Below, one piece after another: positions 51,476 through 59,948 of a DNA stretch of 64,000 bases (the stretch's first letter is position 1; each line of letters begins with the position of its first letter). The stretch covers positions 1 to 64,000 of the forward strand of contig NZ_RIAS01000010.1 of the NCBI RefSeq assembly GCF_003719335.1, read 5' to 3'. The notes beneath the pieces were generated by a model that was not told where the DNA came from, did not search any database, and was given only the letters and a program-made list of their open reading frames with translations. The stretch comes from Paenibacillus amylolyticus (GTDB taxonomy: Bacteria; Bacillota; Bacilli; Paenibacillales; Paenibacillaceae). Position numbers and translations under genes: made by a program.

Positions 51476-52309
51476 CTACATTGTAAATGTGCTCAGTAAT
51501 GCCGGCCATACTGCGATATTCTCATGGCAAGAGGGACATGTTGTTTTGCCTGCCAGATAGGGCAGATGTGCGGCTAGTGTCTGTTCTCCGATCCTTGCTG
51601 TCCGTTCTGCTAAAACTTGTGTCTCCTCATCTGTCCATGAAGAAGCTGGAATAATGGCTTGAGCCTCCTGATCAGGTTGAAAAACAGGATCTTCTGCATA
51701 AGCTTTCAGAGGCGCAGCATGATTTTCGTCAGGCCATATGTACACTTCATTTTCGCAAGCTGGGCACTCAGCTACATACTCATCCCCTTCCGAAAATGTC
51801 ATCAGCATATTCGCGACAGGATAGGATTCGCGGAATGCAGCATCCGCAATGAGGATGTAACGTTTCTCCGTATCATCTGTGGATAACTCAGCAGCTTCGG
51901 TCAGCACTTGTTCTGTCAGCGATCTGAGCTGGTCGATCGCTTTTAGATATTCAATATGCATCTGCGTGCAGACAGTACTGCCCACCACATCGGCCAGCTC
52001 GGTCCAGGATGGTGGATATGGCGCTTGGTGCTGCTCATCGCGGCTTGCTTCAATAATACCGCAGTGGATAAACAGTTCTTTGCGCACCGCTACATCGGAT
52101 GTCGTACAAGCGTAATGTGCCAGAAATGGCATGACGGCGTAGGTAGCCGTATAGATTGAATTTTGATGAAACAGATATTCCTGAAACAGATCGTTAAAAA
52201 CCTCTTGGCTGAATTCCTGCTCCAGTTGTTGCAACAAGCCGGGTACATGTTTTGCTGAGCCGTACGGGCCAGATAGTCTTTCCCAAACGTCATTATCACG
52301 GGATAACAT
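51476..52309 (-). CDS. unknown protein with two CxxC pairs, possibly immunity-like
   Basis: Encodes 277 residues. AGGAGG lies 7 nt before the ATG. The start DNDVWERLSGPYGSAKHVPGLLQQLEQ followed by FQEYLFHQNSIYTATYAVMPFLAHYA matches a helical pattern (Y-G-S-A, H-Q-x-x-x-Y-T-A-x-Y-A) that I associate with HEAT-like proteins annotated as possible toxin immunity proteins. The C-terminal half has CPACENEVYIW and CPSCHENIAVW, two likely zinc-ribbon knuckles. No signal peptide and no toxin gene nearby. The function is not established. Confidence 0.6.
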   Translation of the reverse strand: MLSRDNDVWERLSGPYGSAKHVPGLLQQLEQEFSQEVFNDLFQEYLFHQNSIYTATYAVMPFLAHYACTTSDVAVRKELFIHCGIIEASRDEQHQAPYPPSWTELADVVGSTVCTQMHIEYLKAIDQLRSLTEQVLTEAAELSTDDTEKRYILIADAAFRESYPVANMLMTFSEGDEYVAECPACENEVYIWPDENHAAPLKAYAEDPVFQPDQEAQAIIPASSWTDEETQVLAERTARIGEQTLAAHLPYLAGKTTCPSCHENIAVWPALLSTFTM

Positions 52310-52470
52310 AGGATTTCCTCCTGTCTGGATATGGATAAGATGAAAGACTTGAAAATTTGAAGATTCACACGAATGAAGACTTATAAGGGTTTAAATGTAT
52401 GCTAGCACTATCATGAAATATTGACAATTCAAGATTGGATTACTCGCAAACGAGGCCTTTAATGGGGATA

Positions 52471-52486
52471 TGTGACTTTTCTCACA
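52471..52486 (+). promoter_or_regulatory. FNR box upstream of fnr
   Basis: TGTGACTTTTCTCACA is a perfect match to the Bacillus FNR consensus TGTGA-N6-TCACA. It lies 109 nt before the fnr start, consistent with autoregulation. Confidence 0.75.
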
Positions 52487-52594
52487 GCGAATTGGGGGAG
52501 TTTCCCCGCAAAGATCAGGTAATCCCCCGATAACCTTTCGAACTCTTTCACGGTATGATGTAAACATAAGGAATCACCGAGGGGGACGAAAGTT

Positions 52595-53371
52595 ATGGGT
52601 ACAGTATTTGTGGAAAGAATCACCCAAAAAGCAGAGCGTGCACAGACGGAGGCGGGCAAGATGACTCAGAGAACAGGTGGGATTCTGTCTTTTGTTACAC
52701 CGGAGCAGTGGGATCTGATCGAAGAGAAAATGCAGCCTAAAAAAGTGAAGTCGGGATACAGCCTCTTTTTGGAAGGTGACGAAGCTGGATATCTGTACTA
52801 CATTCGTTCGGGACGTGTGAAGTTGACCAAATCGACGGAAGATGGCAAAGAGATTATTCTGTCGATTCAGCAAAGTGGCGATCTGATCGGTGAATTTGGC
52901 GGTATTGGCGGATTGAACCACAGTTACAGTGCAGAGATGGCTGAAAAAGGGGAACTGGCTATCATCTCGCTGACGGATCTCGAAAGTGTGATTAGTAAAA
53001 ATGGGGATCTTGCGCTGAAATTCTTGCAATGGATGGCACTTGCACAGCGAATTACACAGTCGAGATTCCGTGACCTGCTGCTCTACGGCAAAGCGGGTGC
53101 ACTTGCTTCGACGCTGATTCGTGCCAGCAATACGTATGGCAAGATTGTTCCAGATGGCATCGTGCTGGAGATGAAGCTGAACCACACTGAACTCGCTGAG
53201 ATGATCGGGGCGACTCGGGAGAGTGTTACACGTATGCTCGGAGCGTGGAAAGAGCAGGGCACCCTCGATATGATGGACGGCAAATTAATGATCCGGGATA
53301 TGGCTGCGCTCCGCTGCATGTGTGGATGCCCTTCGTTCCCAAGTTGCCCGAAAGAACTGTGTCGTCTGTAG
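52595..53371 (+). CDS. fnr: Fnr-type transcriptional regulator with C-terminal cysteine cluster
   Basis: Encodes 258 residues; GAGGGGG precedes the ATG. Cyclic-nucleotide-binding-like domain (~35-150: SGYSLFLEGDEAGYLYYIRSGRVKLTKSTEDGKEIILSI), long dimer helix and a Crp-type HTH (~195-240: LNHTELAEMIGATRESVTRMLGAWKEQG). The extreme C-terminus has Cys at 241, 243, 245, 251 and 256. B. subtilis Fnr holds its oxygen-labile [4Fe-4S] cluster by C-terminal cysteines, unlike E. coli FNR, so this is that type. It would activate anaerobic and nitrate respiration genes. A perfect FNR box stands upstream. Confidence 0.9.
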   Translation: MGTVFVERITQKAERAQTEAGKMTQRTGGILSFVTPEQWDLIEEKMQPKKVKSGYSLFLEGDEAGYLYYIRSGRVKLTKSTEDGKEIILSIQQSGDLIGEFGGIGGLNHSYSAEMAEKGELAIISLTDLESVISKNGDLALKFLQWMALAQRITQSRFRDLLLYGKAGALASTLIRASNTYGKIVPDGIVLEMKLNHTELAEMIGATRESVTRMLGAWKEQGTLDMMDGKLMIRDMAALRCMCGCPSFPSCPKELCRL

Positions 53372-53675
53372 GGCAATTACAGTGGATTCAGATAGCAGAA
53401 CAGATAATTAGAGAGAACGCACGGGTGGGGAGAACGCGATCGGAACAGAACGGAATGAATCGGACGAATCGGAATTGAACTGAACGGATACGGAACTGAA
53501 AGGCACTGAACAAAACGTAAACGGAACTAAATTGAACGTATAGGACAAAAGGGAACTAACGGAACGAAATAGAACAAAATGAACAAAACAAAATGAACAA
53601 AACAAAATGAACAAAACAAAACAGAACAGAACGAACAAAACAAAATGGAACAAAGGAATAGGAAAAAACGGTAAG
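53372..53675. repeat. A-rich T-poor degenerate repeat tract after fnr
   Basis: Words based on GGAACTGAACGGA and AACAAAACAAAATG run from about 53400 to 53670; the last part contains three tandem 14-nt units ATGAACAAAACAAA (53578-53620). The complementary strand gives a Phe/Leu-rich open frame with no ribosome site, an artefact of composition. Confidence 0.75.
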
Positions 53676-53713
53676 AAGGACAAAGCGGCGAGAGCTGTTT
53701 CGTCCTTTTTTCG
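53675..53713 (+). terminator. terminator downstream of fnr
   Basis: Imperfect stem AAGGACAAAGC with GCTGTTTCGTCCTT, followed by TTTTTTCG. Confidence 0.65.
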
Positions 53714-53764
53714 TACTTTTCGGTATGAGGCTTTAGTAAACTATCGGGTCTCGATCCCCCGGCG

Positions 53765-53961
53765 GCTAACGATCACAGGTGACCTTATTTTATGTATTTT
53801 AGCCCGTTCGAAAATCTAACGATCAGGAGAAACGTTATTTCTCAAAATTTACAGGAAAATGCTACTTTCTTGCGGTTTTTTGGTGAAATAGCGTCACTGG
53901 TGATCGTTAGAATCCCAAACAGCTACAAAACAACCAAATAAGCTTCCTGGTGATCGTTAGA
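53765..53961. repeat. 197-nt palindromic dispersed element, copy 3
   Basis: Core GCTAACGATC at +0 (53765), TCTAACGATC at +50 (53815), inverted GATCGTTAGA ending at 53911 and 53961. Identical length and offsets to copies 1 and 2. Unit text after the core, for example AACGTTATTTCTC and CAAATAAGCTTCCTGG, is shared with them. Lies between convergent fnr and the GNAT gene. Confidence 0.85.
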
Positions 53962-54017
53962 ATCTTGGTTGCTACCTCCGTACCTCGCTTCACCCACAGG
54001 TAATCATACCTGTTATT

Positions 54018-54545
54018 TTATACTAACTCCCGATCCAGCATGGAGTAGAGTGCCGAGTCATGATATGACCCTTTATAGAACCAGTGCTCTCGCATTAAAC
54101 CTTCACGCTGCATTCCGATCCGTTGCATGACGCGCTCAGAGGCCGGGTTTTCTGGACGGCATTTGGCATAAATCCGGTGAACGCCAAGTTCCTTGAAGCC
54201 AAAATGAAGTAATGCGCGGCAGGCTTCGGTCACATATCCATTCCCCTGATAGGCAGGGTGAAGGACATAGCCGATCTCAGCATTGGTCTGATCGACAAGG
54301 TGGAGCCCTGTGCCGCCGATGAGAAGTCCTTCCTTTTTCAAAACAATCGCAAGTTCATATCCTTCTCTCGGCTGGGCCAGCTGCATACGAAGTACATCCT
54401 GTACATAAGCCCGGGTATCCTGCTCCGTGTTCGGTCCCCATGCGGTGTGCTCTGTAACTTCGGGCATCGAAGTATACGTATGGATGTGAGGCCAGTCACT
54501 TTCTACAATCTCACGAAGAATTAATCTTTCTGTTTCAAGCTGCAT
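54018..54545 (-). CDS. GNAT-family N-acetyltransferase (RimJ/L-like)
   Basis: Encodes 175 residues from ATG 54545, eight nt after AAAGGAG; ATG 54548 is also possible. Begins LETERLILREI, with IGYVLHPAYQGNGYVTEACRALLHFGF (acetyl-CoA loop) and HRIYAKCRPENPASERVMQRIGMQREG, the RimJ/RimL/SpeG-type pattern. Substrate, protein N-terminus or small amine, is unknown. Single gene. Confidence 0.93.
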   Translation of the reverse strand: MQLETERLILREIVESDWPHIHTYTSMPEVTEHTAWGPNTEQDTRAYVQDVLRMQLAQPREGYELAIVLKKEGLLIGGTGLHLVDQTNAEIGYVLHPAYQGNGYVTEACRALLHFGFKELGVHRIYAKCRPENPASERVMQRIGMQREGLMREHWFYKGSYHDSALYSMLDRELV

Positions 54546-54662
54546 CATGTACACTCCTTTGCTCCATTTCAGGTTCTTCTTCCCACTTGGAGTGGGTCAT
54601 ATAACCCTGCCTGAATGGATTCCGTATCGTATTTCATCCTATTGTAACGCACCATATGCACG

Positions 54663-54711
54663 CAAAAAAGCCCACGACCGAATTCATACATATGAATTCC
54701 TCGTAGGCTAT
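54663..54711 (-). terminator. terminator of the 50-residue gene
   Basis: On the minus strand AGCCTACGA...GAATTCATA pairs with TATGAATTC...TCGTGGGCT and is followed by TTTTTT. It lies 40 nt past the stop of the small gene at 54750, supporting that gene. Confidence 0.8.
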
Positions 54712-54749
54712 TGGAAGATTACCAAATTCGTTCATGAGACGGTATGTTA

Positions 54750-54902
54750 TTATGGTTGGTTGCAAGTCGTTGCAGGATAAGTGTAGGACAGCTTGCGGAT
54801 GATCTCCTTTTGCCATCTTGTGTCACCCAGGTTAATCGCCAGGTTCAGAAGATCCAAATAATCGTCAAGCTGCAGGACAGCCTTTTGCAGAGTTGTGTTC
54901 AT
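54750..54902 (-). CDS. 50-residue hypothetical protein
   Basis: ATG 54902 to TAA 54750; AAAGGGG lies about 12 nt upstream. The translation starts MNTTLQKAVLQLDDYLDLLN and continues LAINLGDTRWQKEII, then RKLSYTYPATTCNQP. An amphipathic helical pattern covers most of it, and a strong terminator follows. Short helical proteins of this kind (LDxYLxLLNxAIxLGD) are common in Paenibacillus with unknown role. The composition and the terminator make a real gene likely. Confidence 0.65.
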   Translation of the reverse strand: MNTTLQKAVLQLDDYLDLLNLAINLGDTRWQKEIIRKLSYTYPATTCNQP

Positions 54903-55051
54903 TCGATGTTCGTTCCCCTTTATCTATAAAGTCGTAAGCATGGTTGGCATCATCATCAGAATTGAAAATAAACAAGCTCAAGAATGATAATCATTATCAT
55001 ATATAATGACATTATGCATCGAACGTAGGTAAATTGCAATGCCTAACCGCG

Positions 55052-55348
55052 CTATAACTCAACTTTTTTCGAAAATAGGCTTTTCCAGAGCACATATGGG
55101 ATATAAACGCCCAAGTAGGAAGCAGGGACCAGAAACCAGCGGTTAAGCAAAAAGTGATGAATTTCCGTAGTGAACGTCGTCATATGAGCATTAGTGGCAT
55201 AAACATCGCTGGCGATGACCGTTGCCACACTGTAGAAGCATAGAATAGCAAGGAGATGGAACAGCCGTATGGCCCATTTGGTTCGAAGAGCTATGAACGT
55301 CATGGCAAGCGGTACGATGATGAGGAGTAACAAAAAAACTATTTTCAT
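55052..55348 (-). CDS. small membrane protein of unknown function
   Basis: Encodes 98 residues, with AAGGAG nine nt before the ATG. Three hydrophobic segments: ~2-20 (IVFLLLLIIVPLAMTFIAL), ~28-45 (LFHLLAILCFYSVATVIA) and ~70-90 (FLVPASYLGVYIPYVLW). A basic C-terminus (KSLFSKKVEL) suggests it stays inside. No family recognised; single gene on the minus strand. Confidence 0.7.
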   Translation of the reverse strand: MKIVFLLLLIIVPLAMTFIALRTKWAIRLFHLLAILCFYSVATVIASDVYATNAHMTTFTTEIHHFLLNRWFLVPASYLGVYIPYVLWKSLFSKKVEL

Positions 55349-55558
55349 AAGGGAAATCTCCTTAACTATTAGAGATAATTCTAGACTTAACCAACAGTAT
55401 TCATTATCGACTTATTTAGTAGTCAGTATCCACGAAAGGGAGCTATCCCAAACTTTTTCAAAAAATTTACATAAATCGAGAGGAATTCATCATGTGAAGC
55501 TTTAAATTAAAAAAGAGACAAGTTTAATGAAAGCAATATGGAGGAGGAGAAAGGGTAT

Positions 55559-57124
55559 ATGAAAAAGGCGTTAAGGCAGCACTGGATCGGGGCATTCCTG
55601 GTCTTTATAATGATGGTAACAACGTTACTCGCTCCGGGGTATCAGGCTCCGGTTCAAGCCGCAGCACCACTTACCGTATCACAAGCGATTGCTGCCCAGA
55701 GCAGCGGAGGCACAGCAACCGTCGAAGGTTATGTTGTGGGACATGCGACCGGATCACTGACGGCCAAGTTTACCTCTCCGTATGCCAATGATTTCAATGT
55801 GCTGATTGCGGATTCTGCATCCGAGCGCTCGAACGCCAAACTGCTGGATGTGCAAGTATCTTCTTCTTTCCGTGCTCAATACGGACTGGCTTCAAACCCA
55901 GGTCTGGTAGGCAAAAAAATTATCGTGACGGGAACGCTTGGCGCCTATAACAGCTATGCCGGTGTCAAAAATCCTACGTCGATTACCCTCTCTTCAGGTA
56001 CCACGAACCCTGACCCAGAGCCGAATCCGGGCACACCTCTTCCGGGCGGCAACGGCAAAAAAGTGCTGTTTGATAACACGCATGCTCAGACCGCAGGTGC
56101 GGCTGACTGGATTATCGATGGAGCTTTTTCAGACTTTGCGAGTGGCTTGCGAAACGCAGGCTTTACCGTGGATCAGCTGGAACGCAGCATCCCGTATACA
56201 TTTGGTGAGCAAGCTTACACCTATAACAAATTGAAAGACTATGACGTGTTTGTCATTGGCGAAGCCAACGTGCCATTCAAGGCAACAGAGCAGGCTGCGC
56301 TCCTGCAATATGTACAAAATGGCGGAAGTGTCTTCTTCATCTCCGATCACTATAATGCAGACCGGAACAAAAACCGCTGGGATTCTTCCGAAGTGTTCAA
56401 CGGCTACCGCCGCGGTGCTTTCCTGAATCCAGCCAAAGGCATGTCCTCCGCCGAAGCGGAATCCCCGGCGATGCAAGGCGTGACCAGTTCCGACTGGCTC
56501 GGAACCAACTTCGGCGTTCGTTTCCGCTATAACGCGCTGGGTGATGTGAATGCTACGGATATTGTTGCACCATCACAAGCGTTTGGCATCACGACAGGTG
56601 TACAAGCTGTAGCGATGCACGCGGGATCAACGATTGCCATTCTGGACCCAACCAAAGCTAAAGGTTTGGTGTATGTTCCGGCGGGCGTGTCCAAATGGAA
56701 TAACGCTGTCGATCAGGGTGTATATAATGGCGGCGGAAGAGCAGAAGGAGCGTACGCTGCGATTGCCAAAGTAGGCGCAGGAAAAGCGGCGTTCATCGGT
56801 GATTCCTCTCCGGTTGAAGATGCAACACCCAAGTATTTGCGTGAAGAAAACGGAGCCACCAAGAAGACGTATGATGGTTTTAAAGAGGTGGACGATGCTA
56901 CGTTCCTCGTGAATACGGTGAAATGGCTGGCGGTCAAAGAGAGTTATACCAGCCTGTCCCAAGTGCCAGGTCTGACACTGGATACAGCAACAAGCTTGTT
57001 GCCAATGGAGATACCGGCAAACTCCACCGAGCCACAGCTTGAGCCGTGGGCTGCGCCAGCTGCAGGGTACAAATGGTATGACCCAACGACATTTAAAGTT
57101 GGTTCGTACGGCAAGGCTCAATAA
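55559..57124 (+). CDS. secreted protein with DUF6359/OB-like and ThuA/DUF4350-like domains
   Basis: Encodes 521 residues from ATG 55559, with GGAGGAGG upstream. Signal peptide to about residue 35 (PVQAAA). Domain 1 (~36-145) opens LTVSQAIAAQSSGGTATVEGYVVGHATG and has VGKKIIVTGTLGAYNSYAGVKNPTSI, like the OB-fold YhcR/DUF6359 module of Bacillus exonucleases. After a Pro-rich linker, domain 2 (~165-440) has KVLFDNTHAQTAGAADWIIDGAFSDF, YDVFVIGEANVPF, GGSVFFISDHYNAD and AAFIGDSSPVED, resembling glutamine-amidotransferase-like DUF4350 domains. No nuclease motif is seen. Possible role in sugar or nucleic-acid binding outside the cell is unproven. Confidence 0.75.
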   Translation: MKKALRQHWIGAFLVFIMMVTTLLAPGYQAPVQAAAPLTVSQAIAAQSSGGTATVEGYVVGHATGSLTAKFTSPYANDFNVLIADSASERSNAKLLDVQVSSSFRAQYGLASNPGLVGKKIIVTGTLGAYNSYAGVKNPTSITLSSGTTNPDPEPNPGTPLPGGNGKKVLFDNTHAQTAGAADWIIDGAFSDFASGLRNAGFTVDQLERSIPYTFGEQAYTYNKLKDYDVFVIGEANVPFKATEQAALLQYVQNGGSVFFISDHYNADRNKNRWDSSEVFNGYRRGAFLNPAKGMSSAEAESPAMQGVTSSDWLGTNFGVRFRYNALGDVNATDIVAPSQAFGITTGVQAVAMHAGSTIAILDPTKAKGLVYVPAGVSKWNNAVDQGVYNGGGRAEGAYAAIAKVGAGKAAFIGDSSPVEDATPKYLREENGATKKTYDGFKEVDDATFLVNTVKWLAVKESYTSLSQVPGLTLDTATSLLPMEIPANSTEPQLEPWAAPAAGYKWYDPTTFKVGSYGKAQ

Positions 57125-57197
57125 TGGGGAGGTCAGGGCTAAATAAGAATTAGATAAGGATTTAGAATGACAATAATTCAAAATGCGAAGCAATGTT

Positions 57198-57247
57198 AAC
57201 AAACGCAAAGAAGCTGGTGATGTCACTCAGCTTCTTTGCGTTTGTTC
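57198..57247. terminator. bidirectional terminator
   Basis: A 19-bp stem AACAAACGCAAAGAAGCTG and its complement around an 11-nt loop, between convergent genes. It overlaps the end of the 57246 gene. Confidence 0.85.
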
Positions 57248-57686
57248 ATTTTAAATAATCATGAATGATCTTCCCATCGAAGTTACTTGTAATTTTATAC
57301 TTCATGGATGAGTTCTTCTTAGGAGATGCCTCGTAATCATAGACATCGATATACTTGTTATCATATAAAAACATCCCAATTCTTGCGCCTCGATCTACAT
57401 AAACCAGCAACCTATAAACGTCATTAAAATCCTTGGAAATACTCGAATCTTTCTTCACTTCAAGGGCTGACAGAGTACTCGTTATTTTATAAATATCAGC
57501 TTTGGCTGTAAGCGTGACTTTTTGGTCATGCCCCTTTTCGATTTCAATGGAGGTTATCGTGTCGAAGTCAACATCGTTCCATGCAGCTTCCTGTAGAGAC
57601 TTTGTTGAATTCATTGTAAAGAACCATAGTCCAACAGCTAAAAGGATGATCATACATGCCAGGATGTAGTAATTACGTTTTTGCAT
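57246..57686 (-). CDS. membrane-anchored hypothetical protein
   Basis: Encodes 146 residues from ATG 57686, seven nt after AAGGAG; ATG 57689 is possible. Membrane segment ~5-23 (YYILACMIILLAVGLWFF), then an extracellular domain of ~120 residues with beta-strand character (ITSIEIEKGHDQKVTLTAKADIYKI, YVDRGARIGMFLYDNKYIDVYDY). No family recognised; may be a lipoprotein-like stress protein but has no lipobox. Single gene. Confidence 0.7.
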   Translation of the reverse strand: MQKRNYYILACMIILLAVGLWFFTMNSTKSLQEAAWNDVDFDTITSIEIEKGHDQKVTLTAKADIYKITSTLSALEVKKDSSISKDFNDVYRLLVYVDRGARIGMFLYDNKYIDVYDYEASPKKNSSMKYKITSNFDGKIIHDYLK

Positions 57687-57816
57687 CATAACTCTCCTTC
57701 TTTTATCGTAATACATTCATTGTAACATTTATCCAAATGGTAATGCATAAAGCTTCTTTTCTCTGGGCAAGGTATGGGTACTCAAGCTTGTAATCCAAAG
57801 AGGGAGGCGGCACAAG

Positions 57817-58452
57817 ATGAACCGGCATACAGGACAAGCGGACTGTGACAGTTCTTTGATGCGGCAAAAGTTAAAGGCTGACCTGCACCGCGTAGCAGAA
57901 CGAATGAATCTGACATTATCGCGTTTCGATCATGACAGTGTCTGTTTGCTGGGGCAGTTTGCGGAGATTCGTGCCGAGATCAAACACATTGAAGTGCTTG
58001 CTTCTTCTTTTTATCTCGACTGTTATTTGTCCCCGTTTACCGAGAAGTTTGCAGAACTGACGTCCAGTGTTCAGCATCTATCTGACCGCAGGTATGGAGC
58101 GCTGATTGTCATTGAACGAGAGGTTCCGCTGGAAACGATGATTCATTCCGGTGTAGCGGTGGATGCCAGAGTAACTCATGCGTTGCTCGAATCAATCTTC
58201 ATTCCCGGTGCGCCACTACATGATGGAGCTGTGCTGATTCGTGGCAACCAGATTGTATCTGCTGGCAATGTGTTGCCGTTATCCCAAGCCGAAGCCCACG
58301 AACGAAAGCTGGGCACACGCCACCGGGCAGCACTCGGATTAAGCGAGCTGACCGATGCGGTAGTGCTGGTGGTATCGGAAGAGACAGGACAGGCTTCTTT
58401 TGCGGTGGACGGGGCGTTGCATCCGATTAATGTGGTCGAAACGCTGACCTAG
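57817..58452 (+). CDS. cdaS: diadenylate cyclase, CdaS type
   Basis: Encodes 211 residues. An N-terminal helical regulatory part (~1-75) is followed by the DAC domain: GALIVIEREVPLETMI, LLESIFIPGAPLHDGAVLIRG (DGA motif) and LGTRHRAALGLSE (RHR motif). It makes c-di-AMP from two ATP. The short soluble layout matches B. subtilis CdaS, expressed in the forespore and needed for efficient germination, and differs from CdaA (membrane) and DisA (DNA scanning). AGAGGGAGG precedes the ATG. Confidence 0.92.
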   Translation: MNRHTGQADCDSSLMRQKLKADLHRVAERMNLTLSRFDHDSVCLLGQFAEIRAEIKHIEVLASSFYLDCYLSPFTEKFAELTSSVQHLSDRRYGALIVIEREVPLETMIHSGVAVDARVTHALLESIFIPGAPLHDGAVLIRGNQIVSAGNVLPLSQAEAHERKLGTRHRAALGLSELTDAVVLVVSEETGQASFAVDGALHPINVVETLT

Positions 58453-58579
58453 AGGATATAGCGGGATGGCGCGGGTACATAGGTACATAAACATGAGTAC
58501 ATGAGCACAAGCATATGGGCACGAGCACATGAATACATGAATGCATGGACATGTCTATGCATCCAGATCGAGTTATTGG

Positions 58580-58624
58580 AGAGGCTAACCAGTCACAGGG
58601 TGACAGGCAGAGCCTTTTTTTGCT
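58580..58624 (+). terminator. terminator after cdaS
   Basis: AGGCT..CC.GTCAC pairs with GTGAC.GG..AGCCT, then a run of seven T. About 130 nt after the cdaS stop. Confidence 0.65.
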
Positions 58625-58719
58625 GTGGAGAGATTTATTCCTGAAGGTATCCAATCTGATTGTTTGGCTTGGATACGAATTCAGAGAGAGTTTAAAAAGC
58701 GAACATAGTTATGTCCGTT

Positions 58720-58749
58720 TTGCACAAACTGGGTGGATATGGGTACAAT
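58720..58749 (+). promoter_or_regulatory. promoter of leucine dehydrogenase with a near-palindrome upstream
   Basis: TTGCAC (58720-58725), 18 nt, TACAAT (58744-58749). Just upstream CGAACATAGTTATGTCCG (58700-58717) is an imperfect palindrome that could bind a regulator. Confidence 0.5.
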
Positions 58750-58841
58750 AGAGGGTGGAGCGTAAATTAGAACACTGCGATTCGACGCTATGATTCGAAG
58801 CTGCGATTTTCGCAAAAATGGTTAGAGGAGACGGTTAGCAC

Positions 58842-59948
58842 ATGAGTTGGTTTGAAGCAATGGAGCAACATGATTATGAGGAACTTGTCCTGTGCCAGGA
58901 TCGAAATTCAGGCTTGAAGGCCATTATTGCCATACACGATACAACACTTGGGCCTGCGCTAGGCGGTACACGGATGTGGACGTATGCTTCAGAGGAAGCA
59001 GCCATTGAAGATGCCCTGCGTCTTGCTCGGGGCATGACATATAAAAATGCAGTATCCGGTCTTAATCTGGGCGGAGGCAAAACGGTAATTATCGGAGATC
59101 CGCGTCGTGATAAAAATGAAGCGATGTTCCGCGCCTTCGGCCGCTACATTCAAGGGTTGAATGGCCGTTACATCACCGCCGAGGATGTCGGAACGACGGA
59201 AGAAGACATGAATCTGATCCATCAAGAGACCGATTATGTCACAGGGATCTCGGCTAGCTATGGCTCATCCGGCAACCCTTCCCCGGCAACTGCTTGGGGG
59301 GTATACCGCGGTATCAAGGCTGCTGCGAAGGAAGCATTCGGTACCGATTTGCTGGAAGGCAAAACGATTGCCGTTCAAGGCGTGGGCAACGTAGCGATGC
59401 ATCTGTGCAAGTATTTGTACGAGGAAGGGGCGCATCTAATCGTAACCGATATCCATAAGGATTCCGTGAAGCTGGCGGTGGAACGTTTTGGTGCCAAGGC
59501 GGTTGATCCGGCGGACATTACCAGTGTGGCATGTGATATCTATGCGCCGTGTGCGCTCGGCGGTACGATTAACGACGATACACTCAAGACACTGAAAGCC
59601 AAAGTGATCGCGGGTTGTGCAAACAATCAGCTGCTGGAGCCACGCCATGGGGAGGAGCTGTATCAGCGGGGCATCGTGTACGCACCGGATTATGTCATTA
59701 ACGCAGGCGGTGTGATCAACATTGCGGATGAGCTGAACGGATATCATGAAGATCGAGCATGGGCAAAGATCGGAGAAATCTACACGACGCTGGAGAAAAT
59801 TTTCGAAAGTTCCCGCACCGAAGGCATCGCGTCTTATGTCGCGGCAGACCGTCTTGCCGAGCAACGGATCGAGATGATGAAGAACACGCGCAGCACCTTT
59901 TTGCAAAATAGCCATCACGCATTAAGCGCACGCAGACTGCGTAAATAA
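58842..59948 (+). CDS. bcd: leucine/Glu/Phe/Val-type amino acid dehydrogenase
   Basis: Encodes 368 residues. GPALGGTRMW (~38-47), YKNAVSGLNLGGGKTVIIGDP with the catalytic Lys of GGGKT (~75-80), TAEDVGTTEEDM, and the Rossmann fold GKTIAVQGVGNVAMHLCKYL. The length and text match leucine dehydrogenase, which deaminates branched-chain amino acids with NAD+ to 2-oxoacids. In B. subtilis it lies in the bkd operon, but here it stands alone. Substrate range could include Val and Ile. Confidence 0.93.
   Translation: MSWFEAMEQHDYEELVLCQDRNSGLKAIIAIHDTTLGPALGGTRMWTYASEEAAIEDALRLARGMTYKNAVSGLNLGGGKTVIIGDPRRDKNEAMFRAFGRYIQGLNGRYITAEDVGTTEEDMNLIHQETDYVTGISASYGSSGNPSPATAWGVYRGIKAAAKEAFGTDLLEGKTIAVQGVGNVAMHLCKYLYEEGAHLIVTDIHKDSVKLAVERFGAKAVDPADITSVACDIYAPCALGGTINDDTLKTLKAKVIAGCANNQLLEPRHGEELYQRGIVYAPDYVINAGGVINIADELNGYHEDRAWAKIGEIYTTLEKIFESSRTEGIASYVAADRLAEQRIEMMKNTRSTFLQNSHHALSARRLRK

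Larger units (their letters stand above)
58453..58841. other. spacer between cdaS and leucine dehydrogenase with degenerate repeat, terminator and promoter
   Basis: 58470-58560 is a degenerate tandem tract of (G)TACATGAGCA-type 8-10-nt words. 58580-58622 is a terminator-like hairpin. A promoter is at 58720. No further gene seen; a 68-codon frame from 58545 has no ribosome site. Confidence 0.55.

Noticed and set aside
53408..53683. Minus-strand Phe/Leu/Val-rich open frame of 91 codons
   Set aside because: It arises from the A-rich low-complexity tract on the other strand, has no ribosome binding site and only repeats LFxFVLF-like text.
58545..58751. 68-codon frame between cdaS and leucine dehydrogenase
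   Set aside because: No ribosome site, spans the terminator hairpin and the promoter, and shows no protein-like pattern.
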